Below, in pieces: positions 17,648-27,685 of a DNA stretch of 64,000 bases (position 1 is the stretch's first letter; each line of letters begins with the position of its first letter). The DNA comes from Bacillus sp. B1-b2 (lineage in GTDB: Bacteria > Bacillota > Bacilli > Bacillales > Cytobacillaceae), in NCBI RefSeq assembly GCF_009183415.1, contig NZ_WEHU01000019.1:24685-88684 (forward strand). The letters are read 5' to 3'. The notes beneath the pieces were generated by a model, which was not told the DNA's origin, did no database searches, and saw only the letters and a program-made list of their open reading frames with translations. Made by a program: the position numbers and the translations under genes.

Positions 17648-17867
17648 ATAATCCCTTCCTTAAATGAAGCTCTCATAAAAGCATAACATAAACAAAGTAT
17701 TTTACCATGAAAATAGCGAAGTTAGTATACGGAATAACAATTAATTCTTGTCCATTTTTTAACACATAATTGTAGTTTACCCTTTCTTAATAAGAAACGC
17801 TACTTTGTTGTGAAGAAAAAATTTTCATACTCGAATATATTTAAGTAAAAGAAAGTAGGATTTAAAA

Positions 17868-19136
17868 ATGCAATATGATGTAATCGTAATTGGTGGAGGT
17901 CCATCTGGTTTAATGGCAGCTATTGGTGCTGCTGAAAATAACGCTCGCGTTTTACTTATAGACAAAGGAAACAAGCTAGGGCGAAAGCTGGCAATTTCTG
18001 GTGGAGGCAGATGCAATGTAACAAACAGACTCCCTGTCGAGGAAATTATTAAACACATCCCTGGGAACGGACGTTTTTTATATAGTGGATTTTCTGAGTT
18101 TAATAATGAAGATATCATTACTTTTTTCGAAAACTTAGGAATCGAGTTAAAAGAAGAAGACCATGGGAGAATGTTTCCCGTTTCTAATAAAGCACAACAT
18201 GTTGTAGATGCATTATTAAATGAACTGGATCGATTAGATGTCACTATTCAAACAAATTCTCCTGTTGAAACAGTAGAATTTGCGGAAGATGGTATGAAAC
18301 ATGTCATTCTACAAAATGGGAAAAAGGAAGTTTGTAAATCTCTTATTATCGCAGTAGGAGGTAAATCCGTTCCTCATACTGGTTCTACAGGAGATGGATA
18401 TGCTTGGGCTGAAAAAGCTGGACATAGTATTACAGAGTTATTCCCTACAGAAGTTCCTGTAACCTCAAGTGAACCATTTATTCAAGATAAAAGTTTACAA
18501 GGATTATCTTTACGAGATGTTTCTTTAAGTGTACTAAACCCTAAAGGTAAAGCCCTCATCACTCATAAAATGGACATGATTTTTACTCACTTTGGAATAA
18601 GTGGACCTGCTGTTTTACGCTGTAGCCAATTTGTAGTAAAGGCAATGAACAAATGGGACTTAAAAGAAGTAAATGTATCAATTGACTCTTTTCCTGAACA
18701 AAAAGAAGAGCAATTACTACAAGAATTAACGCAATTACTTCAATCAGAACCAAAAAAAGCAATCAAAAACACGCTAAAGGGAAAATTGGTTGAGAGATAT
18801 CTGCTCTTTTTATTAGAAAAGGTTCAAATAGACCCACAAGCAACTTGTAACACTATCTCTCAAGAAAAACTAAGAGAGTTTACCCATCTATGTAAGGCAT
18901 TCACTTTTAAAGTAAATGGCACACTTTCTTTAGAGAAAGCTTTTGTTACTGGCGGTGGCGTATCTATTAAAGAGATTGTCCCTAAGACAATGGAATCTAA
19001 GCTTATGAATGGATTATTTTTCTGTGGAGAAATTCTTGATATTCATGGCTATACGGGTGGCTATAATATTACCTCTGCATTTGTAACAGGTAGACTGGCT
19101 GGGGTAAATGCTAGTATTCATGCTAAGAACATTTAG
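17868..19136 (+). CDS. ytfP: HI0933-like FAD-dependent oxidoreductase YtfP
   Basis: The 422-residue flavoprotein has a Rossmann dinucleotide motif, [11 protein letters not shown], at residues 8-18. The HI0933-family motif [14 protein letters not shown] starts near residue 41, and [15 protein letters not shown] lies close to the C-terminus. The enzyme reaction is not known. It is divergent from murJ and ends at a bidirectional terminator. Confidence 0.87.
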   Translation: MQYDVIVIGGGPSGLMAAIGAAENNARVLLIDKGNKLGRKLAISGGGRCNVTNRLPVEEIIKHIPGNGRFLYSGFSEFNNEDIITFFENLGIELKEEDHGRMFPVSNKAQHVVDALLNELDRLDVTIQTNSPVETVEFAEDGMKHVILQNGKKEVCKSLIIAVGGKSVPHTGSTGDGYAWAEKAGHSITELFPTEVPVTSSEPFIQDKSLQGLSLRDVSLSVLNPKGKALITHKMDMIFTHFGISGPAVLRCSQFVVKAMNKWDLKEVNVSIDSFPEQKEEQLLQELTQLLQSEPKKAIKNTLKGKLVERYLLFLLEKVQIDPQATCNTISQEKLREFTHLCKAFTFKVNGTLSLEKAFVTGGGVSIKEIVPKTMESKLMNGLFFCGEILDIHGYTGGYNITSAFVTGRLAGVNASIHAKNI

Positions 19137-19200
19137 AAGACAAGATACATGCATTGAATTCATTAAATCCTCCCGCATTATAGTATTTTAGAGCATACTG

Positions 19201-19233
19201 AAAAGTGGATTACTAATAGAGAAATCCACTTTT
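19201..19233. terminator. Bidirectional terminator between ytfP and the Cse60 gene
   Basis: AAAAGTGGATT and AATCCACTTTT form an 11-bp stem that supplies T runs on both strands. Confidence 0.8.
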
Positions 19234-19248
19234 ATATCACACCAAATA

Positions 19249-19431
19249 TTAACTTTTATAAATAATCATAGAAGTAAAACAATAAATTTGTTCGTTTTGG
19301 TCTTCTTGGATAGCTGCGATATTATATTTAATATCGACTACCTTCTTCTCATCTATCTTAGACAGAAACTTATTCATTTGCAATTCTAAGTCTTTTTCAT
19401 GCTCTTGATCAAATAATTTTACTTGAATCAT
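19249..19431 (-). CDS. yteV: Sporulation protein Cse60 family
   Basis: This 60-residue protein begins MIQVKLFDQEHEKDLELQMN, the pattern of the Cse60 family, whose founding member is a small sigma-E-controlled protein of B. subtilis sporulation. It has no membrane segment. The symbol rests on position near ytfP and on length. Its molecular role is unknown. Confidence 0.72.
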   Translation of the reverse strand: MIQVKLFDQEHEKDLELQMNKFLSKIDEKKVVDIKYNIAAIQEDQNEQIYCFTSMIIYKS

Positions 19432-19505
19432 GTCTATCCTCTCCCTAAAGATATTAGTAACAGGATAGACAGTTTTTTATTTTTTCAATCACATTCCTTT
19501 TAGAC

Positions 19506-19811
19506 TTAGATTGTTTCTCCCTTCCAATCAAGCATGCCGCCTTCCATATTTACTACTTTATATCCATGGTCTTGCAAGAAGTAACATACATTCTCACTTC
19601 TCCTACCTGCTCGGCAAACAATGATATACTCTTTATCTGTCGAAAGTTGATCCAAATGCATAGGGATGTTTCCCATTGGAATATGCTTAGCACCAGGAAT
19701 CATTCCTTCTGCTACTTCGTCATTTTCTCGTACATCTATAAGCTCTAGCTCCTCTTTATTTTTCATTTTTTGTTCTAATTCATCTGCTGATATGACTTTC
19801 AATTCACTCAT
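19506..19811 (-). CDS. ytwF: Rhodanese-like sulfurtransferase YtwF
   Basis: The 101-residue single-domain rhodanese carries its active-site cysteine (Cys66) in VCRAGRRSENV. The loop CRAGRR is of single-domain type. LIDVRENDEVAEGMIPGA (24-41) is the other family signature. It is probably a cytoplasmic persulfide carrier. It lies alone between leuS and the Cse60 gene. Confidence 0.88.
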   Translation of the reverse strand: MSELKVISADELEQKMKNKEELELIDVRENDEVAEGMIPGAKHIPMGNIPMHLDQLSTDKEYIIVCRAGRRSENVCYFLQDHGYKVVNMEGGMLDWKGETI

Positions 19812-19925
19812 ATATATATACCTCCTAAAGTATGATTGTTTCTATGTAAATTGTAGTTTCTCCTAGTAATATAGAGCAAATTCACTTTAGTTGCAATTGC
19901 TATGCTTTACAATCACCATATAAAG

Positions 19926-19956
19926 AAAAAACCTCGAAATTTCCTTCGAGGTTTTT
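19926..19956 (-). terminator. Terminator after leuS
   Basis: AAAAACCTCGAA and TTCGAGGTTTTT form a 12-bp stem with a 6-nt loop, starting just past the leuS stop codon. Confidence 0.85.
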
Positions 19957-19961
19957 CTTAT

Positions 19962-22382
19962 TTAATTAGCTACAATATTCACTAATTTCCCTGGAACTGC
20001 AATTACTTTTCTTACTGTTTTTCCATCGATTTGCTCTTTTACTTCACTTGCTTCCATTGCTATTTGTTCTAATGCATCTTTATTAGCGCCTGCAGGTACC
20101 ATTAGTTTAGCTTTCACTTTTCCGTTGATTTGAACAACGATTTCAACTTCATCATCCACTAGCTTAGCTTCATCATAAGCTGGCCAAGCTTGGTAGCTTA
20201 TAGTCTCATTAGATTTTGTAACAATTTGCCAAAGTTCTTCTGTCATATGTGGACAGATTGGAGATAGGATTTTAATAAAGCCTTCTACATATTTCTTTGG
20301 TAATACATCTGCTTTGTAACATTCATTGATAAAGACCATCATTTGTGAGATTGCCGTGTTAAATCGTAACCCTTCAAAATCTTCTGTTACTTTCTTAACA
20401 GTTTGATGATAAATTTTATCAAGCCCTTTTGCTTCTTCTACATCCTTAACCTTAGGAGATAGCTCTCCATTCTCATCAACTAATAGTCTCCATGTACGGT
20501 CTAAGAATCTTCTAGCACCATCTAATCCGTTTGTAGACCACGCAATTGCTGCATCTAATGGGCCCATGAACATTTCATACAAGCGCAGAGTATCAGCACC
20601 ATGGCTTTCAACGATCTCGTCAGGGTTCACTACATTCCCTTTTGATTTACTCATTTTTTCATTATTCTCACCTAAGATCATTCCTTGGTTAAATAACTTT
20701 TGGAATGGCTCTTTCGTTGGAACAACGCCTAAATCGTATAAAACTTTATGCCAGAAACGTGCGTAAAGTAAATGTAGCACCGCATGCTCTACTCCACCAA
20801 TATAAATGTCTACAGGTAGCCATTCTTTAATTTTCTCTGGATCTGCAATTACTTCACTATTTTTTGGATCAATATAACGTAAATAATACCAGCTGCTTCC
20901 AGCCCATTGTGGCATTGTATTTGTTTCACGTCTGCCTTTTTTACCTGTTACTGGGTCTACTACATTAACCCATTCTGATATATTTGCTAGTGGAGACTCA
21001 CCTGTACCAGATGGTTTAATTTCAGATGTTTCTGGAAGAGTTAATGGCAGTTCTTCTTCCGGAACACCTGTCATCGTGCCATCTTCCCAATGAATGATTG
21101 GAATTGGTTCTCCCCAATATCTTTGACGACTAAATAACCAATCTCTTAAGCGATACGTTATTTTTTTCGTACCAATTTCTTTTTCTTCTAACCATGCGAT
21201 CATTTTTGTAATAGCTTCTTCTTTATTTAAGCCATCTAAAAATTCAGAGTTCACATGTTTTCCATCACCAGTATATGCTTCGTTTTCAACATTCCCACCT
21301 GCTACAACCTCTTTAATTGGCAAATCGAATGTTTTAGCAAATTCATAATCTCTTTCATCATGTGCTGGAACAGCCATAATGCTTCCAGTTCCATAACTCA
21401 CTAGAACATAATCAGCAATCCATATTGGCATTTTTTCGCCGTTACTAGGATTAATTGCATAAGCTCCAGTAAATACGCCTGTTTTCTCTTTTGCTAAATC
21501 TGTTCTTTCTAAATCACTTTTGCTTTTGATTTTTTCTAAATATGCTTCTACTGCAGATTTTTGATCAGCTGTAGTAATTTTATCAACAAGTGTATGTTCT
21601 GGAGCTAAAACTGCATACGTTGCACCAAATAAGGTATCAGGTCTTGTAGTAAATACAGTAAAAGTATCTTCATGATTTTCAATTTGGAATGTTACTTCAG
21701 CACCTTCTGAACGCCCAATCCAGTTACGTTGCATTTCTTTAATGCTATCTGGCCAATCCACTTCATTTAAATCTTCAATTAAGCGATCTGCATATGCCGT
21801 AATTCTTAACACCCATTGACGCATTGGACGTCTTTCTACAGGGTGTCCACCACGTTCACTTTTCCCATCAATTACTTCTTCATTCGCAAGAACTGTTCCT
21901 AGAGCAGGACACCAGTTAACTGCTACTTCGTCCACATATGCTAATCCTTTTTCATATAATTTTAGGAAAATCCATTGTGTCCATTTATAGTATTCTGGAT
22001 CAGTTGTATTGATTTCACGATCCCAATCATACGAAAATCCTAATGATTTGATTTGACGACGAAAAGTATCAATATTTTTTTGTGTAAATGCTGCTGGATG
22101 GTTACCTGTGTCTAATGCATATTGTTCTGCTGGTAGACCGAATGCATCCCAACCCATTGGATGAAGAACATTAAAATCTTGCATTCTTTTCATTCTTGAA
22201 AGAATATCAGTAGCTGTATAACCCTCTGGATGACCTACATGAAGTCCTGCTCCAGATGGATACGGAAACATATCTAATGCGTAGAATTTTTTCTTGCCCT
22301 TATCTTCACTCGTTTTAAATGTTTTTTTATCTTCCCAATATGTTTGCCATTTCTTTTCTATTTCCTGATGATTAAAACTCAT
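19962..22382 (-). CDS. leuS: Leucyl-tRNA synthetase
   Basis: This class I synthetase of 806 residues charges tRNA-Leu. The HIGH-type motif is HVGH (48-51) in [24 protein letters not shown] lies near residue 575. The inserted editing domain ([19 protein letters not shown], near residue 250) and the C-terminal anticodon-binding domain are present. Expression is controlled by the T-box leader and sigma-A promoter immediately upstream. The length is normal for Bacillus. Confidence 0.98.
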   Translation of the reverse strand: MSFNHQEIEKKWQTYWEDKKTFKTSEDKGKKKFYALDMFPYPSGAGLHVGHPEGYTATDILSRMKRMQDFNVLHPMGWDAFGLPAEQYALDTGNHPAAFTQKNIDTFRRQIKSLGFSYDWDREINTTDPEYYKWTQWIFLKLYEKGLAYVDEVAVNWCPALGTVLANEEVIDGKSERGGHPVERRPMRQWVLRITAYADRLIEDLNEVDWPDSIKEMQRNWIGRSEGAEVTFQIENHEDTFTVFTTRPDTLFGATYAVLAPEHTLVDKITTADQKSAVEAYLEKIKSKSDLERTDLAKEKTGVFTGAYAINPSNGEKMPIWIADYVLVSYGTGSIMAVPAHDERDYEFAKTFDLPIKEVVAGGNVENEAYTGDGKHVNSEFLDGLNKEEAITKMIAWLEEKEIGTKKITYRLRDWLFSRQRYWGEPIPIIHWEDGTMTGVPEEELPLTLPETSEIKPSGTGESPLANISEWVNVVDPVTGKKGRRETNTMPQWAGSSWYYLRYIDPKNSEVIADPEKIKEWLPVDIYIGGVEHAVLHLLYARFWHKVLYDLGVVPTKEPFQKLFNQGMILGENNEKMSKSKGNVVNPDEIVESHGADTLRLYEMFMGPLDAAIAWSTNGLDGARRFLDRTWRLLVDENGELSPKVKDVEEAKGLDKIYHQTVKKVTEDFEGLRFNTAISQMMVFINECYKADVLPKKYVEGFIKILSPICPHMTEELWQIVTKSNETISYQAWPAYDEAKLVDDEVEIVVQINGKVKAKLMVPAGANKDALEQIAMEASEVKEQIDGKTVRKVIAVPGKLVNIVAN

Positions 22383-22429
22383 CTTTCTAATCCTCCTAAA
22401 ACTCTTCCTTATTTTTTCTTTATAGCATA

Positions 22430-22690
22430 AAAAAGCCTCCCATCCCTATAAAAAGGGACGAGAGGCATTATGTATATATTCTCCCGCGGTACCACCCACA
22501 ATTAGTGAAATAATCACTCGCTCAAACTCTTTTAACGCAAGAACTACGGCAAGCATTACTAATCATTCACACTTGCAACTCAAAGGCGAGTTCGAGATGT
22601 TTTTGACTGACTTGCACCACCCGTCAGTTCTCTATTGTTTCAAAAGGACATCTTTACTATTCCTTATCCATGTTATTGAATCTATATGTT
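22430..22690 (-). promoter_or_regulatory. T-box leader of leuS
   Basis: The invariant T-box GTGGGTGGTACCGCGGG lies at 22499-22483. It is followed by a terminator hairpin with GCCTCCCATCCCT and AGGGACGAGAGGC arms (22466-22435, written on the plus strand) and a T run. Upstream, AGATGT and ACATCT close Stem I, and CTC leucine codons occur in the expected area (22590-22588 is the likelier specifier). Uncharged tRNA-Leu should stabilise the antiterminator and switch on leuS. Confidence 0.92.
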
Positions 22691-22694
22691 GTTT

Positions 22695-22723
22695 ATTGTA
22701 TTGTATTTTGTTTCATGTTGCAA
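22695..22723 (-). promoter_or_regulatory. Sigma-A promoter of the leuS leader
   Basis: TTGCAA (22723-22718), a 17-bp spacer and TACAAT (22700-22695) on the minus strand put the transcription start near 22688, just ahead of Stem I of the T-box. Confidence 0.75.
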
Positions 22724-22803
22724 GTAGTTTTCAGACTAGTGCCACACACTTCATCTATCATTCCCACTACCTTGCAAGCACTTTTTTTCATCATATGCTA
22801 TTG

Positions 22804-23991
22804 TTATTCAGTTGTTCCATTTAAAGAAATAGTTTTCGACCATTCAAGTATATAGTGTAATAACTTTAGATCTTGATTCTTACCAGCAATAAAAGAAAGA
22901 CCGATTGGTACACCATTCCATTCACTTATTGGTATATTAACCTGTGGTAATCCTGATAACCCTGCAATACAGCATAATTGTAAGGTCTTGCTTCTTTTCT
23001 CTTCTAACTCTGCCACTGGTAAGTGTAGTAATGGAGCAATTCCTGGAGCTGTTGGAATGATAAGAACCCCATCATCCTCTAAAAGTTTTTCCATTTTGTC
23101 TCGTATTATACTTCTTTTCTTGCTATGTTTCTCTTTATCATTAGGATTCAATAAACTTGCCATATGAAATCTTTCAGCAATTCCTGGACCGAACATTGGC
23201 TTTTCCCGTGTGATCCACTCCTTATGTTCTTCCCATATTTCTAATCCTTGTAAAATACGAAAAGTTTCTGCCCACTCTTTTAAACCTTCTTTTGCTAGGA
23301 CAGTAGTCTCACATTGATTAATAGAATTTTTAATACTTGTTAAGATAGGGTCATAAGCAGAAACTACCTCCGTATCTAATAACTCCCATGCATCCTCTGC
23401 CACTATAAATCTAGTAAACTCTCCCGTTTTATTTAGTGGTAATAATGTTTCCCCTACTTTTAGAAGTGTTTCAGGATTAGTTGCCATCCATCCTACTGTA
23501 TCAAAACTTTTGGCTAGTGGAATCACACCATCTATATTCACAACGCCGTGTGTTGGTCTTATTCCATAAATTCCACAGTAGCTAGATGGAATTCTAACAG
23601 ATCCTCCTGTATCGGTTCCTAAGGAAAAATCACTTTGTCCTGCTGCTACTGTAACAGCTGATCCACAAGAGGATCCACCAGGAATTCTATTTTTATCCTT
23701 TGGATTAATAGGCGTACCATAATGATAATTCTCTCCATTTAGACTGTACATTAATTCATCTGTGATAGTTGTTCCCATTAAACTTGCACCATTTTCCAAT
23801 AATGTCTGTATAGAAACGGCTGTTTGTTTTGCTGGTTCATGTGTAGCAAGCCAATCAGGATTACCTGCTGAGGAAGTATATCCTTTAATCGAAAATACAT
23901 CTTTTACTGCAAAAGTTAAGCCATCTAACTTCCCTTTTTTTATGGGATTTAATTCTATATTTTTGTCCATATATGCTCGATAATCATGCAC
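22804..23991 (-). CDS. Amidase signature family protein
   Basis: The 395-residue protein has the complete Ser-cisSer-Lys triad of amidase signature enzymes: Lys30 in AVKDVFSIKG, Ser107 in GGSSCGSA and Ser131 in GTDTGGSVRIP. It hydrolyses an amide bond. It is not GatA, because the gat operon partners are absent and the protein is shorter. The specific substrate is unknown. It lies 33 bp downstream of a histidine phosphatase gene and is probably cotranscribed. B. subtilis has other genes between leuS and yttB, so this pair is an accessory difference. Confidence 0.85.
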   Translation of the reverse strand: MHDYRAYMDKNIELNPIKKGKLDGLTFAVKDVFSIKGYTSSAGNPDWLATHEPAKQTAVSIQTLLENGASLMGTTITDELMYSLNGENYHYGTPINPKDKNRIPGGSSCGSAVTVAAGQSDFSLGTDTGGSVRIPSSYCGIYGIRPTHGVVNIDGVIPLAKSFDTVGWMATNPETLLKVGETLLPLNKTGEFTRFIVAEDAWELLDTEVVSAYDPILTSIKNSINQCETTVLAKEGLKEWAETFRILQGLEIWEEHKEWITREKPMFGPGIAERFHMASLLNPNDKEKHSKKRSIIRDKMEKLLEDDGVLIIPTAPGIAPLLHLPVAELEEKRSKTLQLCCIAGLSGLPQVNIPISEWNGVPIGLSFIAGKNQDLKLLHYILEWSKTISLNGTTE

Positions 23992-24024
23992 GTTGATACA
24001 CTCTCCCCTACTTAATGGTATCTT

Positions 24025-24594
24025 TTATTGCAAATGCTCAATAAAGTTATAGTTCTGAATAGACCAAGCTGGTTCTATATATTGGATATTGCTTATACAT
24101 GCATTCATTAAGTACTGATCCATTGTGAAAGTTTCTTCGGAAATAAAAGATAATAAAGTATGTATAACTGCTCCATGGGCAACTAGCAATACCTTCTTGG
24201 AGGGGTACTGTTGGAGTATTTGCTTTAAACCATAGTTAATTCTCTCTATTAGTGCTTCTCTACTTTCCTGATTAGGATAGTTAAAATCAGGATATAACCT
24301 TTCTCTTTCTTCTCTAGTCTTTCCTTCTGCATCTCCAAAACTACGTTCCATGAACTCCTCCATCTCTATAACAGGTAGTTGCAAAGCTTCATTAATAATA
24401 GCAGCTGTCTGTTTTGCTCTTTTAAGAGGACTTGTAATGATAACATCCCATTGAGTATCCTTTAGCAAAAAATCTCTACATCTTTCCGCCTGCTCCTTCC
24501 CCGTTTCATTTAAGGGGATATCTGTTTTCCCTTGAATTCTTCCTTGTGAATTCCAATCGGTTTCTCCATGCCTAATTAAACATATTTTTGTCAT
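24025..24594 (-). CDS. Histidine phosphatase (phosphoglycerate mutase-like)
   Basis: The 189-residue protein has the RHGETDWNSQGRIQG motif, with His9 as the phosphohistidine, and the second catalytic histidine in VAHGAVIHTLL near residue 139. Length and motif order match the broad-specificity phosphatase branch (PhoE/CobC-like) of the dPGM superfamily rather than glycolytic mutase. It is cytoplasmic and the substrate is unknown. It precedes the amidase gene on the same strand. Confidence 0.85.
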   Translation of the reverse strand: MTKICLIRHGETDWNSQGRIQGKTDIPLNETGKEQAERCRDFLLKDTQWDVIITSPLKRAKQTAAIINEALQLPVIEMEEFMERSFGDAEGKTREERERLYPDFNYPNQESREALIERINYGLKQILQQYPSKKVLLVAHGAVIHTLLSFISEETFTMDQYLMNACISNIQYIEPAWSIQNYNFIEHLQ

Positions 24595-24804
24595 GCTATA
24601 TTCCTTTCTTCGGTAAGAATTTTATCTGTACTTTTACTTTAATGAAAAAAATCTAATTTTTCAAATAAATTATTCAGCAAGCCTATACTTTAACTGAATA
24701 TTTCGGCTTTAACGTAATTAGTTGTATAACTATTGCAGCTTTATCAAAAAGCATCTACACTTATTTTTGTTAAATAGAAACTATGTAGTAAAGGAGCATA
24801 TTTA

Positions 24805-26007
24805 ATGCCTCGTTCTCTTTGGCTTTTAGTTATTGGTATGGCTGTTAATGTAACAGGATCGTCCCTTCTATGGCCATTAAACAGTATATACATTCACGAA
24901 CATTTAGGTAAATCTCTTACGGTTGCCGGATTTATCCTAATGCTAAATTCATTAGCGAGTGTTATCGGTAATTTATTTGGAGGAACACTCTATGATAAAA
25001 TTGGAGGTTATTATTCGATTTTAATCGGAATATCCTTCACGGTTTTCTCTCTATTAGGTTTAACTTTATTTCATACTTGGACTGCATACTGTCTTTTCTT
25101 TGTTTTATCTGGATTTGGCTCTGGAATTATTTATCCTAGTATGTATGCAATGGCTGGAAATGTATGGCCAGAAGGTGGTAGAAAAGCATTTAATAGCATT
25201 TATGTTGCTCAAAATGTAGGAGTCGCACTTGGTTCTGCCATTGGTGGAGTAATCGCCTCTTATTCCTTCCAATTGATATTCCTATCAAACACCATTATGT
25301 ACATTATGTTCTTTATTATTGCCTTCTTATTTTATAAAGGAATTCAGGTAAAAGCTGCGCCTGCTATAAAGGAGAATGTTCTAGCGACTAAAAATAAACT
25401 TAGCTCAAAGCGTAATCCAGCCATGTATTCCTTAAGCATATTAGGTATTGGATACTTATTATGTTGGATTTGTTACGTTCAGTGGCAGGCAACCATCTCT
25501 ACTCATACACAGGAGTTAGGAATTCCGCTAACTCAATATAGTATTCTTTGGGCAGTCAATGGTGGTCTAATAGTATTTGGTCAACCACTTGTCTCTTTAT
25601 TTACAAAGAAAATATGTACTTCTATAAAAAAACAAATGGTTATTGGCATTTTTATTTTCATTCTTTCTTTTCTATTACTTGGAAAAGCTGAAATATTTAC
25701 TGGCTTTCTTGTAGCTATGATTATTCTAACGATTGGTGAAATGCTCGTATGGCCAGCAGTTCCAACTATTGCAGATAAATTAGCCCCAAAAGGTCGAGAA
25801 GGCTTCTTTCAAGGCATTGTAAACAGTACAGCTACTGGAGGAAGAATGATTGGACCTTTACTTGGTGGGATGCTTGTAGACTACAAAGGAATAGATTTTC
25901 TTATCCCTATCTTAATCGTGTTGCTTATTATTAGTTTACTTGCTGCATATTTTTATGATTATCCAGCTAAGGCTCTTTCAAAGGTTCCACCAAAAGTTAA
26001 GGCATAG
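24805..26007 (+). CDS. yttB: MFS transporter YttB
   Basis: The 400-residue protein is a major facilitator with 12 predicted hydrophobic segments. The loop 2-3 motif appears as GGTLYDKIGGYYS (near residue 59), and GRMIGPLLGG near residue 348 fits motif C-like helix packing. It resembles DHA1-type multidrug permeases such as B. subtilis YttB. Its substrate is unknown. A strong terminator follows. Confidence 0.83.
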   Translation: MPRSLWLLVIGMAVNVTGSSLLWPLNSIYIHEHLGKSLTVAGFILMLNSLASVIGNLFGGTLYDKIGGYYSILIGISFTVFSLLGLTLFHTWTAYCLFFVLSGFGSGIIYPSMYAMAGNVWPEGGRKAFNSIYVAQNVGVALGSAIGGVIASYSFQLIFLSNTIMYIMFFIIAFLFYKGIQVKAAPAIKENVLATKNKLSSKRNPAMYSLSILGIGYLLCWICYVQWQATISTHTQELGIPLTQYSILWAVNGGLIVFGQPLVSLFTKKICTSIKKQMVIGIFIFILSFLLLGKAEIFTGFLVAMIILTIGEMLVWPAVPTIADKLAPKGREGFFQGIVNSTATGGRMIGPLLGGMLVDYKGIDFLIPILIVLLIISLLAAYFYDYPAKALSKVPPKVKA

Positions 26008-26015
26008 AAGGAAAC

Positions 26016-26055
26016 GGTTTGACCAGAAGATTTGTCTTCTGGTCAGACCTTTTTT
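26016..26055 (+). terminator. Terminator after yttB
   Basis: GGTTTGACCAGAAGA and TCTTCTGGTCAGACC form a 15-bp stem with one G-T-type mismatch, followed by TTTTTTT. It ends at the SASP-like remnant, which converges on yttB. Confidence 0.85.
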
Positions 26056-26217
26056 ATTCTTGTCTCGTTTTTGATTTAGCTGGCTGACCACCAGATTGTT
26101 CATATTTTAGCTTCGCTTTCTTTACTACATCTGTATCGTTACCAAATTCAACATCTTGATTATTAATTCCATTTCTTGTTTTCTGTTCTGGATTATTTTG
26201 TTTTGATTTTTTAGTCA
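26054..26217 (-). pseudogene. Frameshifted gamma-type SASP-like gene
   Basis: An ATG at 26217 with AGGAGG nine bases upstream begins MTKKSKQNNPEQKTRNGI. The frame then leaves its likely continuation. From about 26158 a second frame reads QDVEFGNDTDVVKKAKLKYE and ends ...KSKTRQE at 26054. This tail resembles the FGTEF..TDV..VKKQN repeats of gamma-type small acid-soluble spore proteins. The two frames are one base apart: adding one base near 26160 would give a clean 54-residue protein. The second frame has a stop (TAA) just upstream and no start codon of its own. A true mutation or a base-calling error are both possible, and the family call is tentative. Confidence 0.5.
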
Positions 26218-26231
26218 TAAAGATAATCCTC

Positions 26232-26495
26232 CTAGTGCAATTTTACCGTCATTTGATTTTGCAATTGTGTAACCAATAGCCTCATACGATGAATTTGCTC
26301 TCTCTGTTGTTGATTAGCACTATGATCCATTGTGTGCAGATCATTATAAACATGCTCTAACTGCAGCTGTGCATCTGTATATTCATTGGCATTATAATGT
26401 TCTTGTCTATTAGCAATTTCATATTGATTCTCTGCATAACTAATAGCCTCATTGCATCTAACTAATAATTCTTCCATGGATTGACGAGTAGCCAT
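26232..26495 (-). CDS. ytzC: DUF2524 family protein YtzC
   Basis: The 87-residue protein begins MATRQSMEELLVRCNEAISY and is almost wholly alpha-helical and heptad-like, as in DUF2524/YtzC. No function is known. It lies next to mnmL as in B. subtilis. The small spore-protein remnant follows 15 bp downstream on the same strand. Confidence 0.82.
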   Translation of the reverse strand: MATRQSMEELLVRCNEAISYAENQYEIANRQEHYNANEYTDAQLQLEHVYNDLHTMDHSANQQQREQIHRMRLLVTQLQNQMTVKLH

Positions 26496-26608
26496 TCGTT
26501 ACCCTCCCAACAATCTAATACGTAGAAGCTTTACTGCTTCTTCCACAGTAGTATCTGTTAGATTGTGAATTCTTATAACTTCCTTTTCTTTACTATCTAT
26601 TCTTACTA

Positions 26609-26637
26609 TTGGAGAAAGCCAAAAGACATGGTAAAAT
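26609..26637 (+). promoter_or_regulatory. Sigma-A promoter of mnmL-mnmM
   Basis: TTGGAG (26609-26614), a 17-bp spacer and TAAAAT (26632-26637) place the transcription start about 75 bp ahead of mnmL. Confidence 0.6.
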
Positions 26638-26719
26638 TTCAAAGTGAAGAAGTGAACATAATTAGTAATGTAAAAATTTATCCAACAACATGTTGTTATT
26701 CTAGAAGGAGGCTTCTGAT

Positions 26720-27685
26720 ATGAATCAGACCAACCCTTTTCCATATGCATCTGATAATAAACGTTATCACACATGGAATTATCACTTAAGAAATGAATTT
26801 GGCCATAAAGTTTTTAAAGTAGCTTTAGATGGTGGCTTTGATTGCCCAAATAGAGATGGAACCGTTGCACATGGCGGGTGTACATTTTGTAGTGCAGCAG
26901 GATCGGGAGACTTTGCAGGAAATAGAGTAGACAGCTTAGAAAAGCAATTCCATGATATTAAAAATAAAATGCATCATAAGTGGAAAGATGGCAAATATAT
27001 GGCTTATTTCCAAGCATATACGAATACGCATGCTCCTGTAGATGTACTTCGTGAAAAGTATGAGACGGTTTTAAAACAAGAGAATGTTGTAGCTCTCTCC
27101 ATTGCAACTCGTCCAGATTGCTTGCCTGATGATGTAGTGGAATATTTAGCCGAATTAAACGAACGGACGTATTTATGGGTTGAATTAGGCTTACAAACAG
27201 TGCATGAATCTACTGCAAAAATGATAAATCGAGCACATGACTTCCAAACCTATGTAGAAGGGGTTGAAAAGTTAAGAAAGCATAATATACGCATTTGTTC
27301 TCATATCATTAATGGTCTACCGATGGAAACAAATGAAATGATGATGGAAAGTGCAAGAAGTGTTAGCAAGTTAGATGTACAAGGAATAAAAATTCATCTT
27401 CTTCATTTATTAAAAGGCACTCCAATGGTTAAACAGTATGAAAAAGGATTGCTTCAATTTTTAAGTTTAGATGAATATGTTTCCTTAGTATGTGATCAAC
27501 TGGAAATTCTTCCACCTGAAATGATCATACATCGAATTACTGGTGATGGCCCAATTGACTTAATGGTAGGACCAATGTGGAGTGTTAATAAATGGGAAGT
27601 ATTGAATAGTATTGATGCGGAATTGAAGCGAAGAAATAGTTGGCAAGGAAAATTCTATCAAGAAAGTTCTAAGGTAATCCTATGA
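26720..27685 (+). CDS. mnmL: Radical SAM tRNA wobble-uridine enzyme MnmL (YtqA)
   Basis: The 321-residue radical SAM protein has its cluster cysteines at Cys42, Cys54 and Cys57 (DCPNRDGTVAHGGCTFCSAAG region), the spacing of the YhcC/YtqA family. B. subtilis YtqA has been named MnmL and works in converting cmnm5s2U to nm5s2U at tRNA position 34. AGAAGGAGG precedes the ATG. The stop overlaps the start of mnmM by 4 bp, so the two are translationally coupled. The role is taken from the characterised orthologue, not visible here. Confidence 0.88.
   Translation: MNQTNPFPYASDNKRYHTWNYHLRNEFGHKVFKVALDGGFDCPNRDGTVAHGGCTFCSAAGSGDFAGNRVDSLEKQFHDIKNKMHHKWKDGKYMAYFQAYTNTHAPVDVLREKYETVLKQENVVALSIATRPDCLPDDVVEYLAELNERTYLWVELGLQTVHESTAKMINRAHDFQTYVEGVEKLRKHNIRICSHIINGLPMETNEMMMESARSVSKLDVQGIKIHLLHLLKGTPMVKQYEKGLLQFLSLDEYVSLVCDQLEILPPEMIIHRITGDGPIDLMVGPMWSVNKWEVLNSIDAELKRRNSWQGKFYQESSKVIL

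Noticed and set aside
17825..18244. A 139-residue minus-strand frame opposite ytfP
   Set aside because: It is the antisense shadow of the conserved N-terminal flavin domain of ytfP.
22573..22855. Two plus-strand frames of 61-83 residues across the leuS leader
   Set aside because: They lie antisense to the T-box and promoter and read as AT-rich low-quality hydrophobic sequence.
26499..26774. A 91-residue minus-strand frame ending IRIHNLTDTTVEEAVKLL
   Set aside because: The last 34 codons look coding-like, but there is no start codon or ribosome-binding site near them. The long form overlaps mnmL and its promoter.
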